A stretch of DNA of 24,002 nt from Candidatus Thorarchaeota archaeon SMTZ1-83 (GTDB taxonomy: Archaea; Asgardarchaeota; Thorarchaeia; Thorarchaeales; Thorarchaeaceae), in assembly GCA_001563325.1 (NCBI GenBank), contig LRSK01000032.1, positions 1 through 24,002 on the forward strand, in the 5' to 3' direction. The notes under the pieces were generated by a model that ran no database searches, was not told the origin of the DNA, and saw nothing but the letters and a program-made list of their open reading frames with translations. The translations under genes were made by a program, and so were the position numbers. Shown one piece after another: positions 7,370-14,977 of this stretch; position 1 is the first letter of the stretch; each line of letters begins with the position of its first letter.

Positions 7370-8035
7370 ATGATTGCCCGATATGACTTCGAGGGCGATC
7401 CAAATGTGGGAGCCTTCGGAGTAGCAACCGACAGATACGTCTTTGTATCACCGAATATGTCAGAGGACTCACTAGACACTATTGAGCGCGTTTTCAATCT
7501 CCCTCTTGTCCAGTCAACGGTCGCCACATTGGATGCCGTGGGTCTTGTATCTGTAGCAAATTCCAACGGTCTACTCATTCCCTACACAGCCACTGATGAT
7601 GAGCTAGCGGCACTCAAGATGTACTCTGACATACGAGTTGACTGGATAGACGACAAAATGACCGCACTAGGCAACATCATACTTGCGAACGACAAGGGAG
7701 CAATCTGTCATCCGGATTTCGACGAAGAAGCCCGCAAGAAGATATCTGATGTTCTTGGCGTGGAGGCCGTGCCTGGAACTGTAGCAAGACTACCAACTGT
7801 TGGTTCCAACACTGCGGTCACCAATCGAGGAGCTGTTGTGCATCCAATGGCAACAAGTGACGAGATTGACCAGATATCACAGTTGTTAAAAGTGCATGTC
7901 GAGGTTGGAACCGTCAACAGAGGGAGTCCTTACACAAGTCTCGGTGTAATGGCCAACCAGGATAGTATGATTGCCGGGTCCGAAACAACAGGCGTAGAAC
8001 TCGCACACATTAGTCAGGTACTTGGCTTCGTCTAG
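7370..8035 (+). CDS. eif6: Translation initiation factor 6 (aIF6/eIF6)
   Basis: The protein is 221 residues, normal size, and made of five quasi-identical repeats that form the pentein fold. Repeats are visible as related segments: GVFGVAT-type (GAFGVATDRYVFVSP), VSVANSNGLLIPYTATDDEL, NIILANDKGAICHPDF, TAVTNRGAVVHPMATSDEI and LGVMANQDSMIAGSETTGVE. The factor binds the 50S face next to L23/L24e and stops premature joining of subunits. It starts six bases after the L31e stop, so the two are co-transcribed. Confidence 0.97.
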   Translation: MIARYDFEGDPNVGAFGVATDRYVFVSPNMSEDSLDTIERVFNLPLVQSTVATLDAVGLVSVANSNGLLIPYTATDDELAALKMYSDIRVDWIDDKMTALGNIILANDKGAICHPDFDEEARKKISDVLGVEAVPGTVARLPTVGSNTAVTNRGAVVHPMATSDEIDQISQLLKVHVEVGTVNRGSPYTSLGVMANQDSMIAGSETTGVELAHISQVLGFV

Positions 8036-8053
8036 ACAGGAGGAAACCATCAG

Positions 8054-8296
8054 ATGAGTTCGAAAGTATGGCGCGTTGCTGGAGAGTACAAGAAGAAGAA
8101 GAGAACATTCACGTTCAAAAAGGAAATGATTGCACTCAATGAGTCACACGTCAGAGAGAGAGTCTTCTCGGACCTCGGAAGTCGTCACCGAGTAAAAAGG
8201 CGAGAGATTGAGATAACGACCATAGAAGAAATCAAACCCGAAGAAGTGACTGACTTGGAATTGAGGCGTGTCCTTGGCGTGGAGAGCGAACTATGA
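8054..8296 (+). CDS. rplX: Ribosomal protein LX (L18Ae/eL20)
   Basis: This archaeal large-subunit protein is the short form of eukaryotic L18a, with 80 residues. The opening VWRVAGEYKKKKRTFTFKKE and the later VRERVFSDLGSRHRVKRREI are typical. A strong ribosome binding site, AGGAGGA, lies ahead of the ATG. Its TGA overlaps the ATG of prefoldin alpha (ATGA), suggesting translational coupling. Confidence 0.94.
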   Translation: MSSKVWRVAGEYKKKKRTFTFKKEMIALNESHVRERVFSDLGSRHRVKRREIEITTIEEIKPEEVTDLELRRVLGVESEL

Positions 8297-8733
8297 TGGC
8301 TGATGAACAAAGAAACCTTCTCCAGAAGATATACACTGAACAGCAGCTCACCGAATCTAACGTCGCTGTACTGCGACAGCAGATAGAGGTTACTCAGGTA
8401 CTCCTGGGACGGTATCAGACAGGACTCATGGTTCTCAAAGAGTTGGAAGGTAAGAAAGAGGACGAAGAAGTGTTAATGAATGTGGGAGGGAGCGTCTTCG
8501 TCCAGGCGAAGCTTGTGAACCCGACTGAGGTAACAAGAGCTCTCGGAAGTGGGGTCAGAATAGAGCAGGGCATTGAAGAGGCCAAGAAGGGAGTAGAACG
8601 GGCCGTCGAGAGTCTGGGAAAACAGTATGAAGCACTAGTGGCAGAGCATGAGAAGATGGTGAATCGCTCGGCCGTATTGGAAGCACAGATGAGACAAATC
8701 GCTGAGCAAATCCAAGCTCAGGGGGCCCAATAG
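8293..8733 (+). CDS. pfdA: Prefoldin alpha subunit
   Basis: This 146-residue protein is two long coiled-coil helices around a central beta hairpin (LMNVGGSVFVQAKLVNPTEV). Two alpha and four beta subunits form the jellyfish-shaped chaperone that hands unfolded proteins to the thermosome. The heptad-rich ends are QQLTESNVAVLRQQIEVTQ and VLEAQMRQIAEQIQAQ. A second ATG at 8296 is an alternative start. Its neighbours LX and ftsY are its usual archaeal partners. Confidence 0.94.
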   Translation: MMADEQRNLLQKIYTEQQLTESNVAVLRQQIEVTQVLLGRYQTGLMVLKELEGKKEDEEVLMNVGGSVFVQAKLVNPTEVTRALGSGVRIEQGIEEAKKGVERAVESLGKQYEALVAEHEKMVNRSAVLEAQMRQIAEQIQAQGAQ

Positions 8734-8734
8734 A

Positions 8735-9643
8735 GTGTTTGAGAAGCTCCGAGGTGCCGTTGATTCTGCTGTGACAAAGGCAACCACCAAGGAGTTGAAT
8801 GAGAAGAATCTGGCAGATGCTGTATGGGATCTTCAGATGATACTGATACAGAATGATGTTGCTGTAGAGGTCGCTGAGCACATCTGCAACCTTACGAAGG
8901 AGAAGCTCATTGGTACAAGAGCAGGCCGACTCGACAACACCGGGAAAATGTTCAGAGCGGCGATCTATGAGTCAGTTCTGGAGGTGTTGACGCCCCGACA
9001 CCCCCTAGATCCGTTTGAGTTTGCCTCCGCGAAGAAGTCTAAGGGTGAACCTACGGTCATTCTGTTTGTAGGTGTGAATGGGACAGGCAAGACAACGACT
9101 CTGGCTAAGCTGGCCAGTTTTTTCAAGAAGAGGAACTTCTCTGTCGTCATCGCCGCTGGTGATACATTCCGTGCTGGCAGCATTGAACAGCTTGAGCGTC
9201 ATGCTGGCAATCTCGGCATCAGAGTAATCAAACAAGAGTATGGTTCTGATGCGGCAGCAGTTGCATACGATGCCATAGCTCATGCGCGCGCCAAACACAT
9301 TGACGTTGTATTGATTGACACCGCGGGTAGAATGCAGAGTAACAAGAACTTGATTGCTGAGATGCAGAAGATAGCGAGAGTCACTGACCCCGATCTGAAG
9401 ATCTTCGTTGGCGACGCCCTCGCAGGAAATGATGCTCTCTCACAGGCGAAAGAGTTCAATGATGCGATAGGGATAGATGGCGCGATACTAACAAAGGTTG
9501 ATGCAGACCCTTCAGGAGGCGCAGCGCTGTCCGTGACGTTCGTCACCGGCAGACCTGTTCTGTATGTAGGAGTGGGGCAGGGTTACGACGACCTTCGGAA
9601 ATTCGAACCAGAATGGTTTGCTCAGAGACTCGTGGCAAACTGA
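8735..9643 (+). CDS. ftsY: Signal recognition particle receptor FtsY
   Basis: This is the SRP GTPase receptor that docks ribosome-SRP complexes at the membrane. It has 302 residues and contains only the NG domains, without the long acidic A domain of bacterial FtsY. Motifs: G1 GVNGTGKTTTLAK (113-125), the insertion-box region AGDTFRAGSIEQL (141-153), G3 DTAGR (195-199), G4 TKVD (253-256) and the closing loop GVGQGYDDLRKF. The GTG start lies two bases after the prefoldin stop, so this is the last gene of the translation operon. Confidence 0.97.
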   Translation: MFEKLRGAVDSAVTKATTKELNEKNLADAVWDLQMILIQNDVAVEVAEHICNLTKEKLIGTRAGRLDNTGKMFRAAIYESVLEVLTPRHPLDPFEFASAKKSKGEPTVILFVGVNGTGKTTTLAKLASFFKKRNFSVVIAAGDTFRAGSIEQLERHAGNLGIRVIKQEYGSDAAAVAYDAIAHARAKHIDVVLIDTAGRMQSNKNLIAEMQKIARVTDPDLKIFVGDALAGNDALSQAKEFNDAIGIDGAILTKVDADPSGGAALSVTFVTGRPVLYVGVGQGYDDLRKFEPEWFAQRLVAN

Positions 9644-9658
9644 TGCAATGTGTGGGCA

Positions 9659-9667
9659 GTTTTATTA
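9659..9667 (+). promoter_or_regulatory. TATA-type box of the OTC-PfkB operon
   Basis: gttttatta lies just after ftsY. Transcription would start near 9690, which favours the ATG at 9719 over the in-frame codons upstream of it. Confidence 0.45.
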
Positions 9668-9718
9668 CCCGGCTCAATCAGAGACCTGTTGTCCATTCAG
9701 TCATCGAAGGTTAGCCGT

Positions 9719-10645
9719 ATGAGTCTATTGGGTAGAAACTTCGTTGATCTTGCAGATTTCGAGAGAGCCGAGCTCAGGTCCATACTTGATAAGGCACATG
9801 AGTTGAAGAACAAGCTGAAGCAGGGCCAGTCGCATGAGATTCTGAAAGGGAAATCAATGGCCATGATTTTCATGAAGTCCTCAACCAGAACACGTGTTTC
9901 TTTTGAGGTGGGAATGACTCAGCTAGGAGGGCATGCACTCTATCTTCAGCCGAGTGGTACTCAGCTCGGCAGGGGAGAAACTATCGGTGATACAGCCAAG
10001 GTGCTAAGCAGATATTGTGATGTCATAATGGCACGCGTGTTCGGGCATAACGAGGTTGTTGAGCTAGCAGAGAATGCGACAGTGCCTGTAATCAATGGAC
10101 TCTCTGACTTCAACCATCCATGCCAAGTCATGGCTGACATGATGACCATTGAAGAACATAAGGGGAAACTAGAAGGGTTGAAGATCGCCTATGTTGGTGA
10201 TTCCAACAATGTGAGCAATTCCATCATGCAAGGCTGCACGATCATGGGAATGGATGTTACCATTGGGTCACCGAGAGGCTACACTCCCTCCGAGGAGATA
10301 TTGAAGAGAGCGGATGCGCTCAGCAAGAGCTACAAGACTGCCATGGAGGTTGTCAATGATCCGACTGCTGCAGTGAAGGATGCAGATGTGATCTACACTG
10401 ACACTTTCTTCAGTATGGGTCAAGAAAGAGAGAAGGAGAAGGAGAACGCATTGATGCCGTTTCAAGTGAACAGGACTCTTGTAGAGAGAGCAAAGCCTGA
10501 CACGATTGTCATGCACTGTCTACCTGCTCACAGGGATGAGGAGTTGACTTCGGACATAATGGATGACCCAAAGCATTCGGTTGTCTTTGACCAAGCAGAG
10601 AATAGGCTTCATGCTCAGAAAGGCATACTAGCACTCATCGTCTAA
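9719..10645 (+). CDS. argF: Ornithine carbamoyltransferase
   Basis: The enzyme makes citrulline from carbamoyl phosphate and ornithine in arginine synthesis. It has 308 residues. The carbamoyl-phosphate site is KSSTRTR (STRTR at 55-59) and FNHPCQ (HPCQ at 133-136). The ornithine-specific SMG loop is at 232-234 and the catalytic HCLP at 266-269. These separate it from aspartate carbamoyltransferase. The frame extends 23 codons upstream, but the promoter position and family length favour this ATG. The kinase gene follows, with its ribosome binding site overlapping this stop. No other arginine genes are nearby. Confidence 0.96.
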   Translation: MSLLGRNFVDLADFERAELRSILDKAHELKNKLKQGQSHEILKGKSMAMIFMKSSTRTRVSFEVGMTQLGGHALYLQPSGTQLGRGETIGDTAKVLSRYCDVIMARVFGHNEVVELAENATVPVINGLSDFNHPCQVMADMMTIEEHKGKLEGLKIAYVGDSNNVSNSIMQGCTIMGMDVTIGSPRGYTPSEEILKRADALSKSYKTAMEVVNDPTAAVKDADVIYTDTFFSMGQEREKEKENALMPFQVNRTLVERAKPDTIVMHCLPAHRDEELTSDIMDDPKHSVVFDQAENRLHAQKGILALIV

Positions 10646-10657
10646 GAGGCTGTTGAA

Positions 10658-11626
10658 TTGGTTAGTGAGTTTGTCGCCATAGGCAGAATCAATGTTGACA
10701 TCCACATGGAAGTGTCCAAGCTTCCGATGCGAGATGAACATGCAATCAGTAAGAATGGGTTCATCTCCTTCGGGGGATCTGCGGCCAACTTTGCTATTCA
10801 ATCGGCGCATCTCGGTGTCAAGACAGGAATAGTCGGCTGCGTGGGCGATGATTTCTATGGGCAACAGGCCTTGAAAGATATGTCTGATGCAGGCGTGGAC
10901 ACTAGCTGTGTTCTTGTGCTTGACAAGCAACCGACCGGGATATTCTTTCTAGCGCAACAGCCTGACAAGGGCCGATTGGTCGTCGCAGAACCTGGTGCAA
11001 ACCGGTTTCTGGAGAAGCACATTCTAGATGAAGACTATGCCGCGAGTGCAAGACTGATCCACGTTGCGGGCGCATTTCCAATGATGGCTGCCCGGGCGTT
11101 GGAAGTCGCTACAACCAATGGCGTCATCTTCTCTTTTGACCCGGGAAGAGCAGCTAGTGGAATGAATATGGAATCAATCCTGTCAGGGACAGACCTCCTA
11201 TTCGTCAATCAAGGAGAGCTGAAGGACTATTTCAAAATCAGTCCCAAGGAGCGAGCTCTCAAGACGCTAGCGAAAACAATCCCAGGCATAGTTGTTGTGA
11301 AGAAGGGGAAGCAAGGTGCCGTGGCGACTGATGGGTTCGAATTCTGCAGGTCGCCAGCGTTTGAGGTTCAGGAAGTCGATACTCTGGGAGCGGGCGACGC
11401 TTTTGCAGCAGGATTCGTTACTGCGTGGACCCGTTCAGAAAACATAGAGCAAGCACTTCATGTCGGAAATGCTGTTGCTGCTCTTACCATTACCGAGAGA
11501 GGTGCACAGAACGGCCAGCCAACGCTCGATAAGACCTCTAAATTGCTTAAAGAGCATGGAGTATCCATCCCGCAGATTCTCAAGACCTTCAGAAAACGAA
11601 AACGCAGGAAAGGGCACTCAAAGTAG
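10658..11626 (+). CDS. PfkB-family carbohydrate or nucleoside kinase
   Basis: This 322-residue ribokinase-fold enzyme shows both family signatures: GGSAANFAIQSAHLG at 39-53 and DTLGAGDAFAAGF at 241-253, with Asp247 as catalytic base. PfkB enzymes phosphorylate a sugar or nucleoside hydroxyl with ATP. The substrate cannot be read from sequence; ribose, nucleoside or another sugar are all possible. The tail is strongly basic (FRKRKRRKGHSK), which is not part of the fold. The TTG start has AGAGG eight bases upstream. It is co-transcribed with ornithine carbamoyltransferase, without an obvious pathway link. Confidence 0.9.
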   Translation: MVSEFVAIGRINVDIHMEVSKLPMRDEHAISKNGFISFGGSAANFAIQSAHLGVKTGIVGCVGDDFYGQQALKDMSDAGVDTSCVLVLDKQPTGIFFLAQQPDKGRLVVAEPGANRFLEKHILDEDYAASARLIHVAGAFPMMAARALEVATTNGVIFSFDPGRAASGMNMESILSGTDLLFVNQGELKDYFKISPKERALKTLAKTIPGIVVVKKGKQGAVATDGFEFCRSPAFEVQEVDTLGAGDAFAAGFVTAWTRSENIEQALHVGNAVAALTITERGAQNGQPTLDKTSKLLKEHGVSIPQILKTFRKRKRRKGHSK

Positions 11627-11631
11627 GTAAT

Positions 11632-11654
11632 ACCGGAGTAGTATTCCGGTTTTT
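11632..11654 (+). terminator. Hairpin plus T-run terminator after the PfkB gene
   Basis: accgga (11632-11637) pairs with tccggt (11645-11650) across a seven-base loop and runs into five T residues. It resembles a bacterial intrinsic terminator and separates the metabolic pair from ftsZ. Confidence 0.6.
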
Positions 11655-11705
11655 GTTAGCAGAACACTCCGATATTGACATCAAACTGAAGGTGTGAACT
11701 AGATA

Positions 11706-12878
11706 ATGCACCCATTGCTTGAAGAGGTCCTCCGCAATCAACCAGGCGCAAAACGTGACACATCTGTTCCAACAACATCAAGACGGGGCCGAAAGACGGC
11801 AACGACAGACGATGAGCTCGCAGATCTGCTTGAATCCGTGACTGCGAGAATCCTTGTCGTGGGTGTCGGAGGCGCCGGGAACAATGCAGTGACACGAATC
11901 ATGGAAGTGGGAGTAGAGGGCGCCGAGACCCTTGCGGCGAATACTGATGCTCAGGATCTCTACTTCTGCAGCTCAAATCATAAGCTGCTCCTTGGAAAGG
12001 AGACTTGTGGAGGTCTTGGAGCAGGTAACGACCCAGATGTGGGAGAAGCCGCTGCTCTGGAAAGCTACGATGTCATAAAGGATGTCATTCGAGGAGACCT
12101 CGTCTTCATAACAGCAGGAATGGGCGGTGGAACAGGTACTGGCGCAGCACCTCTAATAGCAAAAGCAGCAAAGGAGAATGGTTCACTCACGGTTGCAATT
12201 GTATGCTTACCATTTGAAGTTGAAGGAGAAACTCGTAGAAGGAATGCTACCCGCGGCCTAACAGCTCTGATGGAACACGTTGATACTCTAATAGCCATTC
12301 CAAACGAGAAACTACTTGAGATTGCTCCTGACTTGTCATTGCCAGAGGCCTTCATGGTGGCCGATGAAGTCCTAGTTAGGGCAGTGAAAGGAATTGCAGA
12401 ACTGATATCGAAGCCTGGTCTTGTCAACTTGGACTTCGCTGATGTACGCACCACCATGAAGAATGGCGGCGTTTCGATAATAGCTCTTGGAGAGGGCCAA
12501 GGCGAAAACAGGGCTGAAGAAGCAGTCATCAATGCTCTCAGGAATCCTCTGATTGACGTGTCAATTGAGAATGCAAGGAACATCTTGGTCAATGTTAGTG
12601 GAAGTACCGATCTTCAACTGGCTGAGGCCAAGCGCGTTGTCGAGCTCGTAACGGAACAAGTTCATCCCGGTGCTGAGATTATCTATGGTGCACTGATATC
12701 ACAGGAACTTGAAGACCGACTTCGTGTCACAATCATAGCATCCGGAGTCAACTCACCATATGTCTTTGACAATGCTGAGAGGGTCACGCCCCTCGCAGAT
12801 GACTTGAAGACTGACCTAGGTTTGCCCAGATTGGAAACCGCATCCTTGGGCCTTCAGGAAGGGTTAAAAGAACACTAG
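11706..12878 (+). CDS. ftsZ: Cell division protein FtsZ
   Basis: This tubulin-family GTPase forms the division ring. It has 390 residues: a disordered basic N-terminal arm (1-45), the nucleotide site GVGGAGNN (53-60), the tubulin signature GMGGGTGTGAAP (138-149), and the T7 synergy loop NLDFADVR (241-248) with both acids needed to hydrolyse GTP in the next subunit. The C-terminal domain is complete to about residue 360, followed by a short tail. Position directly upstream of secE-spt5 matches the archaeal FtsZ1 neighbourhood. It is intact, so division here likely uses FtsZ whether or not ESCRT-type proteins exist elsewhere. Confidence 0.97.
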   Translation: MHPLLEEVLRNQPGAKRDTSVPTTSRRGRKTATTDDELADLLESVTARILVVGVGGAGNNAVTRIMEVGVEGAETLAANTDAQDLYFCSSNHKLLLGKETCGGLGAGNDPDVGEAAALESYDVIKDVIRGDLVFITAGMGGGTGTGAAPLIAKAAKENGSLTVAIVCLPFEVEGETRRRNATRGLTALMEHVDTLIAIPNEKLLEIAPDLSLPEAFMVADEVLVRAVKGIAELISKPGLVNLDFADVRTTMKNGGVSIIALGEGQGENRAEEAVINALRNPLIDVSIENARNILVNVSGSTDLQLAEAKRVVELVTEQVHPGAEIIYGALISQELEDRLRVTIIASGVNSPYVFDNAERVTPLADDLKTDLGLPRLETASLGLQEGLKEH

Positions 12879-12939
12879 AACTGAAAGCAGTCGATTCTGA
12901 GATTGCTGACGCATTCTAGGACAAGGACGTGAAACCAAA

Positions 12940-13122
12940 TTGGGTATTGGTGACTTCATCAGAGAGAGCAGACGCATCTTGAAGCTTGCCACAAAGCCCG
13001 CCAGGAAGGAACTCTGGCTTAGTATTAGAATCACCATTCTAGGTATGATCCTCGTTGGAATGCTCAGTTACATAATCCAAGTAGTCATGACCGTTGTCAC
13101 AGCCGGATGGGGTGTGGAATAG
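12940..13122 (+). CDS. secE: Preprotein translocase subunit SecE (Sec61 gamma)
   Basis: This 60-residue single-pass protein clamps the SecY channel. An amphipathic N-terminal helix (FIRESRRILKLATKPARKEL) precedes a hydrophobic span at about residues 31-54 (TILGMILVGMLSYIIQVVMT). The KPxRKE motif before the span is typical of archaeal and eukaryotic Sec61 gamma. The start appears to be TTG. It sits between ftsZ and spt5, its standard archaeal location. Confidence 0.93.
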   Translation: MGIGDFIRESRRILKLATKPARKELWLSIRITILGMILVGMLSYIIQVVMTVVTAGWGVE

Positions 13123-13853
13123 GTCATTCACAGACTAGGCCATTCGGTCTATCTGACATCACGGGGGCTTCCGACTTGGAACAAAGAAGTAGTATCTATG
13201 CAGTCAGAACGACAATAGGTCAGGAACGTGGCGTCACAGACCTGATCACAACAGCGGTGATAGGTGAAACTGATGTATGGGAGTGTCCATTCTGTTCAGA
13301 GCAGTTTGCTTCCAAGGAGACAACTGGAGAACACATGGACAGCTGCAAGAAAAAGCGGAAGAAGAAGGGAGAGCCCAAACTCGTTTCACAGAATCAGCTA
13401 CTGGGCCGAGTAAAGGCAATCTTAGTCCCTGAAACGCTTCGTGGCTATGTGTTCCTTGAAACGTTAGAGTTCAGAGACGTAGAGATAGCAATCTCGGGTG
13501 TTCCACACGTTCGAGGCCGCGTTGGAGGGAAGGTAAGCTTCGAAGAGATAGACAAGTTCTTGGTTCCAAAGCCAGCAGCAGAGGGTCTTTCCATGGGGGA
13601 CGTCGTGGAGATTATCTCCGGACCATTCAAAGGCGAGCGTGCGAAGGTAGCAAGAGTGGATGCCGCAAAGGAGGAACTCATTCTCGAATTGCTGGACAGT
13701 TCGCATACCATCCCGATTAGAGTGCACGCCGACTTTGCGAAGATTGTAGAGAAAGCTCAGAGGGACGAACCTGAGGTCGAGGAGGTTTCTGAAGAGGAGG
13801 AAGACCTCGAGAAAGACGAATTCGACGAGGACTCGTTCTGGGCACATGATTGA
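13107..13853 (+). CDS. spt5: Transcription elongation factor Spt5 with zinc-finger insertion in the NGN domain
   Basis: Spt5 binds the RNA polymerase clamp and raises processivity. The NGN domain starts at SIYAVRTTIGQERGVTDLI and resumes at VKAILVPETLRGYVFLETLE, then GVPHVRGRVGGKVSFEEIDK. Between the halves, residues about 52-100 are an insertion with Cys60-x2-Cys63-x12-His76-x3-Cys80, a C2HC finger pattern, followed by the run KKKRKKKGEPK. The KOW domain is at about 160-216 (MGDVVEIISGPFKGERAKV). The last 30 residues are very acidic. The ATG start overlaps secE by 16 bases; a TTG at 13176 would give MEQRSSIYAVRTT and is closer to family N-termini, so the first 23 residues are uncertain. Confidence 0.95.
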   Translation: MGCGIGHSQTRPFGLSDITGASDLEQRSSIYAVRTTIGQERGVTDLITTAVIGETDVWECPFCSEQFASKETTGEHMDSCKKKRKKKGEPKLVSQNQLLGRVKAILVPETLRGYVFLETLEFRDVEIAISGVPHVRGRVGGKVSFEEIDKFLVPKPAAEGLSMGDVVEIISGPFKGERAKVARVDAAKEELILELLDSSHTIPIRVHADFAKIVEKAQRDEPEVEEVSEEEEDLEKDEFDEDSFWAHD

Positions 13854-14022
13854 GAGTTCGAGTCTATACCGTTCATCGTAAGTTGTACAAACTTGGACAC
13901 CAGAGTGTTGTACCCCCAGGAACCGGCACTGGGTGGATTCTGCGAGGTCGAAGTCCGTGTCAGGACAACCTCATATCTCAGTGGTTGATTCAATGCATAT
14001 AGAGCCCTATAGGATCACTGAG
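13854..14022. other. Gap after spt5 with no supported gene
   Basis: A frame of about 50 codons begins at a TTG overlapping the spt5 stop and runs to 14002. It has no ribosome binding site, no recognisable product and no compositional support, so it is not called. No terminator hairpin is obvious. Confidence 0.3.
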
Positions 14023-14235
14023 CTATCTGTCTGACGGATGTCCAACATTGTCCGGTTCCTGAGTCCCTGTTCTCAACCCCAGCATCTTTCTCCACATTCT
14101 CTTGCCCCTCTCATCTAGGTCCTCGACAACAGTCTGGATGATTTCGACCATTCTGATCTCGTATTCCTCCTGACGGCCTTTGTCGTCATCGTCCCCTTCC
14201 GAAGGTCTTGGATCTCTATTCTCAGTCCGTGTCAT
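14023..14235 (-). CDS. Small hypothetical charged protein
   Basis: Seventy codons running against the flanking operon genes. The predicted product has a polar N-terminus with an EGDDDDKG stretch, a probable helix (EEYEIRMVEIIQTVVEDLDE, then RGKRMWRKMLGL) and a polar tail. No family is recognised. In its favour, a minus-strand TATA-like box (ttttaagg, about 14273-14280) lies some 40 bases ahead of the ATG and the helix is amphipathic. Against it, there is no clear ribosome binding site. It may be a real small gene in the gap between spt5 and L11. Confidence 0.4.
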   Translation of the reverse strand: MTRTENRDPRPSEGDDDDKGRQEEYEIRMVEIIQTVVEDLDERGKRMWRKMLGLRTGTQEPDNVGHPSDR

Positions 14236-14268
14236 GATTCATCTGCTCGCAATTCCCCTACACTCCAA

Positions 14269-14280
14269 AAGCCTTAAAAC
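14269..14280. promoter_or_regulatory. TATA-type box of the L11-L1-P0-P1 operon, possibly bidirectional
   Basis: The plus strand reads aagccttaaaac, suitable for a start near 14303 and a leader of over 150 bases before L11. The minus strand reads gttttaaggctt, suitable for the small antisense-oriented gene. The leader holds a 44-codon GTG frame (14331-14463) whose TGA overlaps a GTG of the L11 frame. Confidence 0.4.
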
Positions 14281-14467
14281 ACTCTGCCCGTCGGGACTTC
14301 CAACTCCTTAATCGGGCACACACGCAAGACGTGGTGCCAGGGGTGAAGAAAGTGATTGTGAATGCAGTAGACCCTGCTGGACAGAGTACTGATTGTACCA
14401 CTGGGTCGTCCCCAGTCGACGGTTATGCGAAGTCGTCGAGGTTACTGCATCAGGAGTCGTGAAAAGC

Positions 14468-14974
14468 TTGAGTGAAACTAAGCCAATAATAGTAGAAGCG
14501 ATGGTAGAGGGCGGTAAGGCATCCGGAGGCCCTCCAATTGGCCCAGCCCTTGGTCCTACTGGTGTCAACATCTTCCAAGTTGTCACCAAGATCAATGAAG
14601 TGACTCAGCCGTTTGCAGGACTTAAGGTCCCAGTCAAGGTCACTGTCAATCCTGAGGACAAGAGCTTCATAGTTGATGTCGGAACACCACCAACGAGCGC
14701 TCTAATCCTGAAAGAAATAGACCAGGCAAAGGGGTCCAGTGAACCGAACACCAATATCGTCGGCAACCTCACTATCGAGCAGCTGAAGACCGTAGCAAAG
14801 GGGAAGGCAGGCGATCTATCAGCACTTGACATGAAGGGTGCTGTACTGATAGTTTCAGGGACCTGCGTTTCGATGGGTGTGACAATCGAAGGGAAGTCTG
14901 CCAAGGAATTTCAACAAGAAATCAAGAGTGGAGTCTGGGACTCGCAGCTCGATGAGCCACTTGGGGAGGCATAG
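14468..14974 (+). CDS. rpl11: Ribosomal protein L11 (uL11)
   Basis: L11 binds the GTPase-associated region of 23S rRNA at the base of the stalk. With this TTG start it has 168 residues, beginning MSETKPIIVEAMVEGGKASG. Family features: GPPIGPALGPTGVNIFQVV, VKVTVNPEDKSFIVDVGTPP, and the C-terminal domain with VKGxxxSMGVTI-like VSGTCVSMGVTIEGKSAKE. The frame is open upstream to 14393. AGGAG at 14452-14456 lies 11 bases before this TTG and two before a GTG at 14459, so the TTG is preferred but not certain. It opens the stalk operon. Confidence 0.94.
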   Translation: MSETKPIIVEAMVEGGKASGGPPIGPALGPTGVNIFQVVTKINEVTQPFAGLKVPVKVTVNPEDKSFIVDVGTPPTSALILKEIDQAKGSSEPNTNIVGNLTIEQLKTVAKGKAGDLSALDMKGAVLIVSGTCVSMGVTIEGKSAKEFQQEIKSGVWDSQLDEPLGEA

Positions 14975-14977
14975 CCG

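Noticed and set aside
12065..12592. 175-codon frame antisense to ftsZ
   Set aside because: Mirror of a highly conserved gene; serine-, proline- and arginine-rich product typical of an antisense shadow.
13850..14002. 50-codon TTG frame overlapping the spt5 stop
   Set aside because: No ribosome binding site and no recognisable product; length is within chance.
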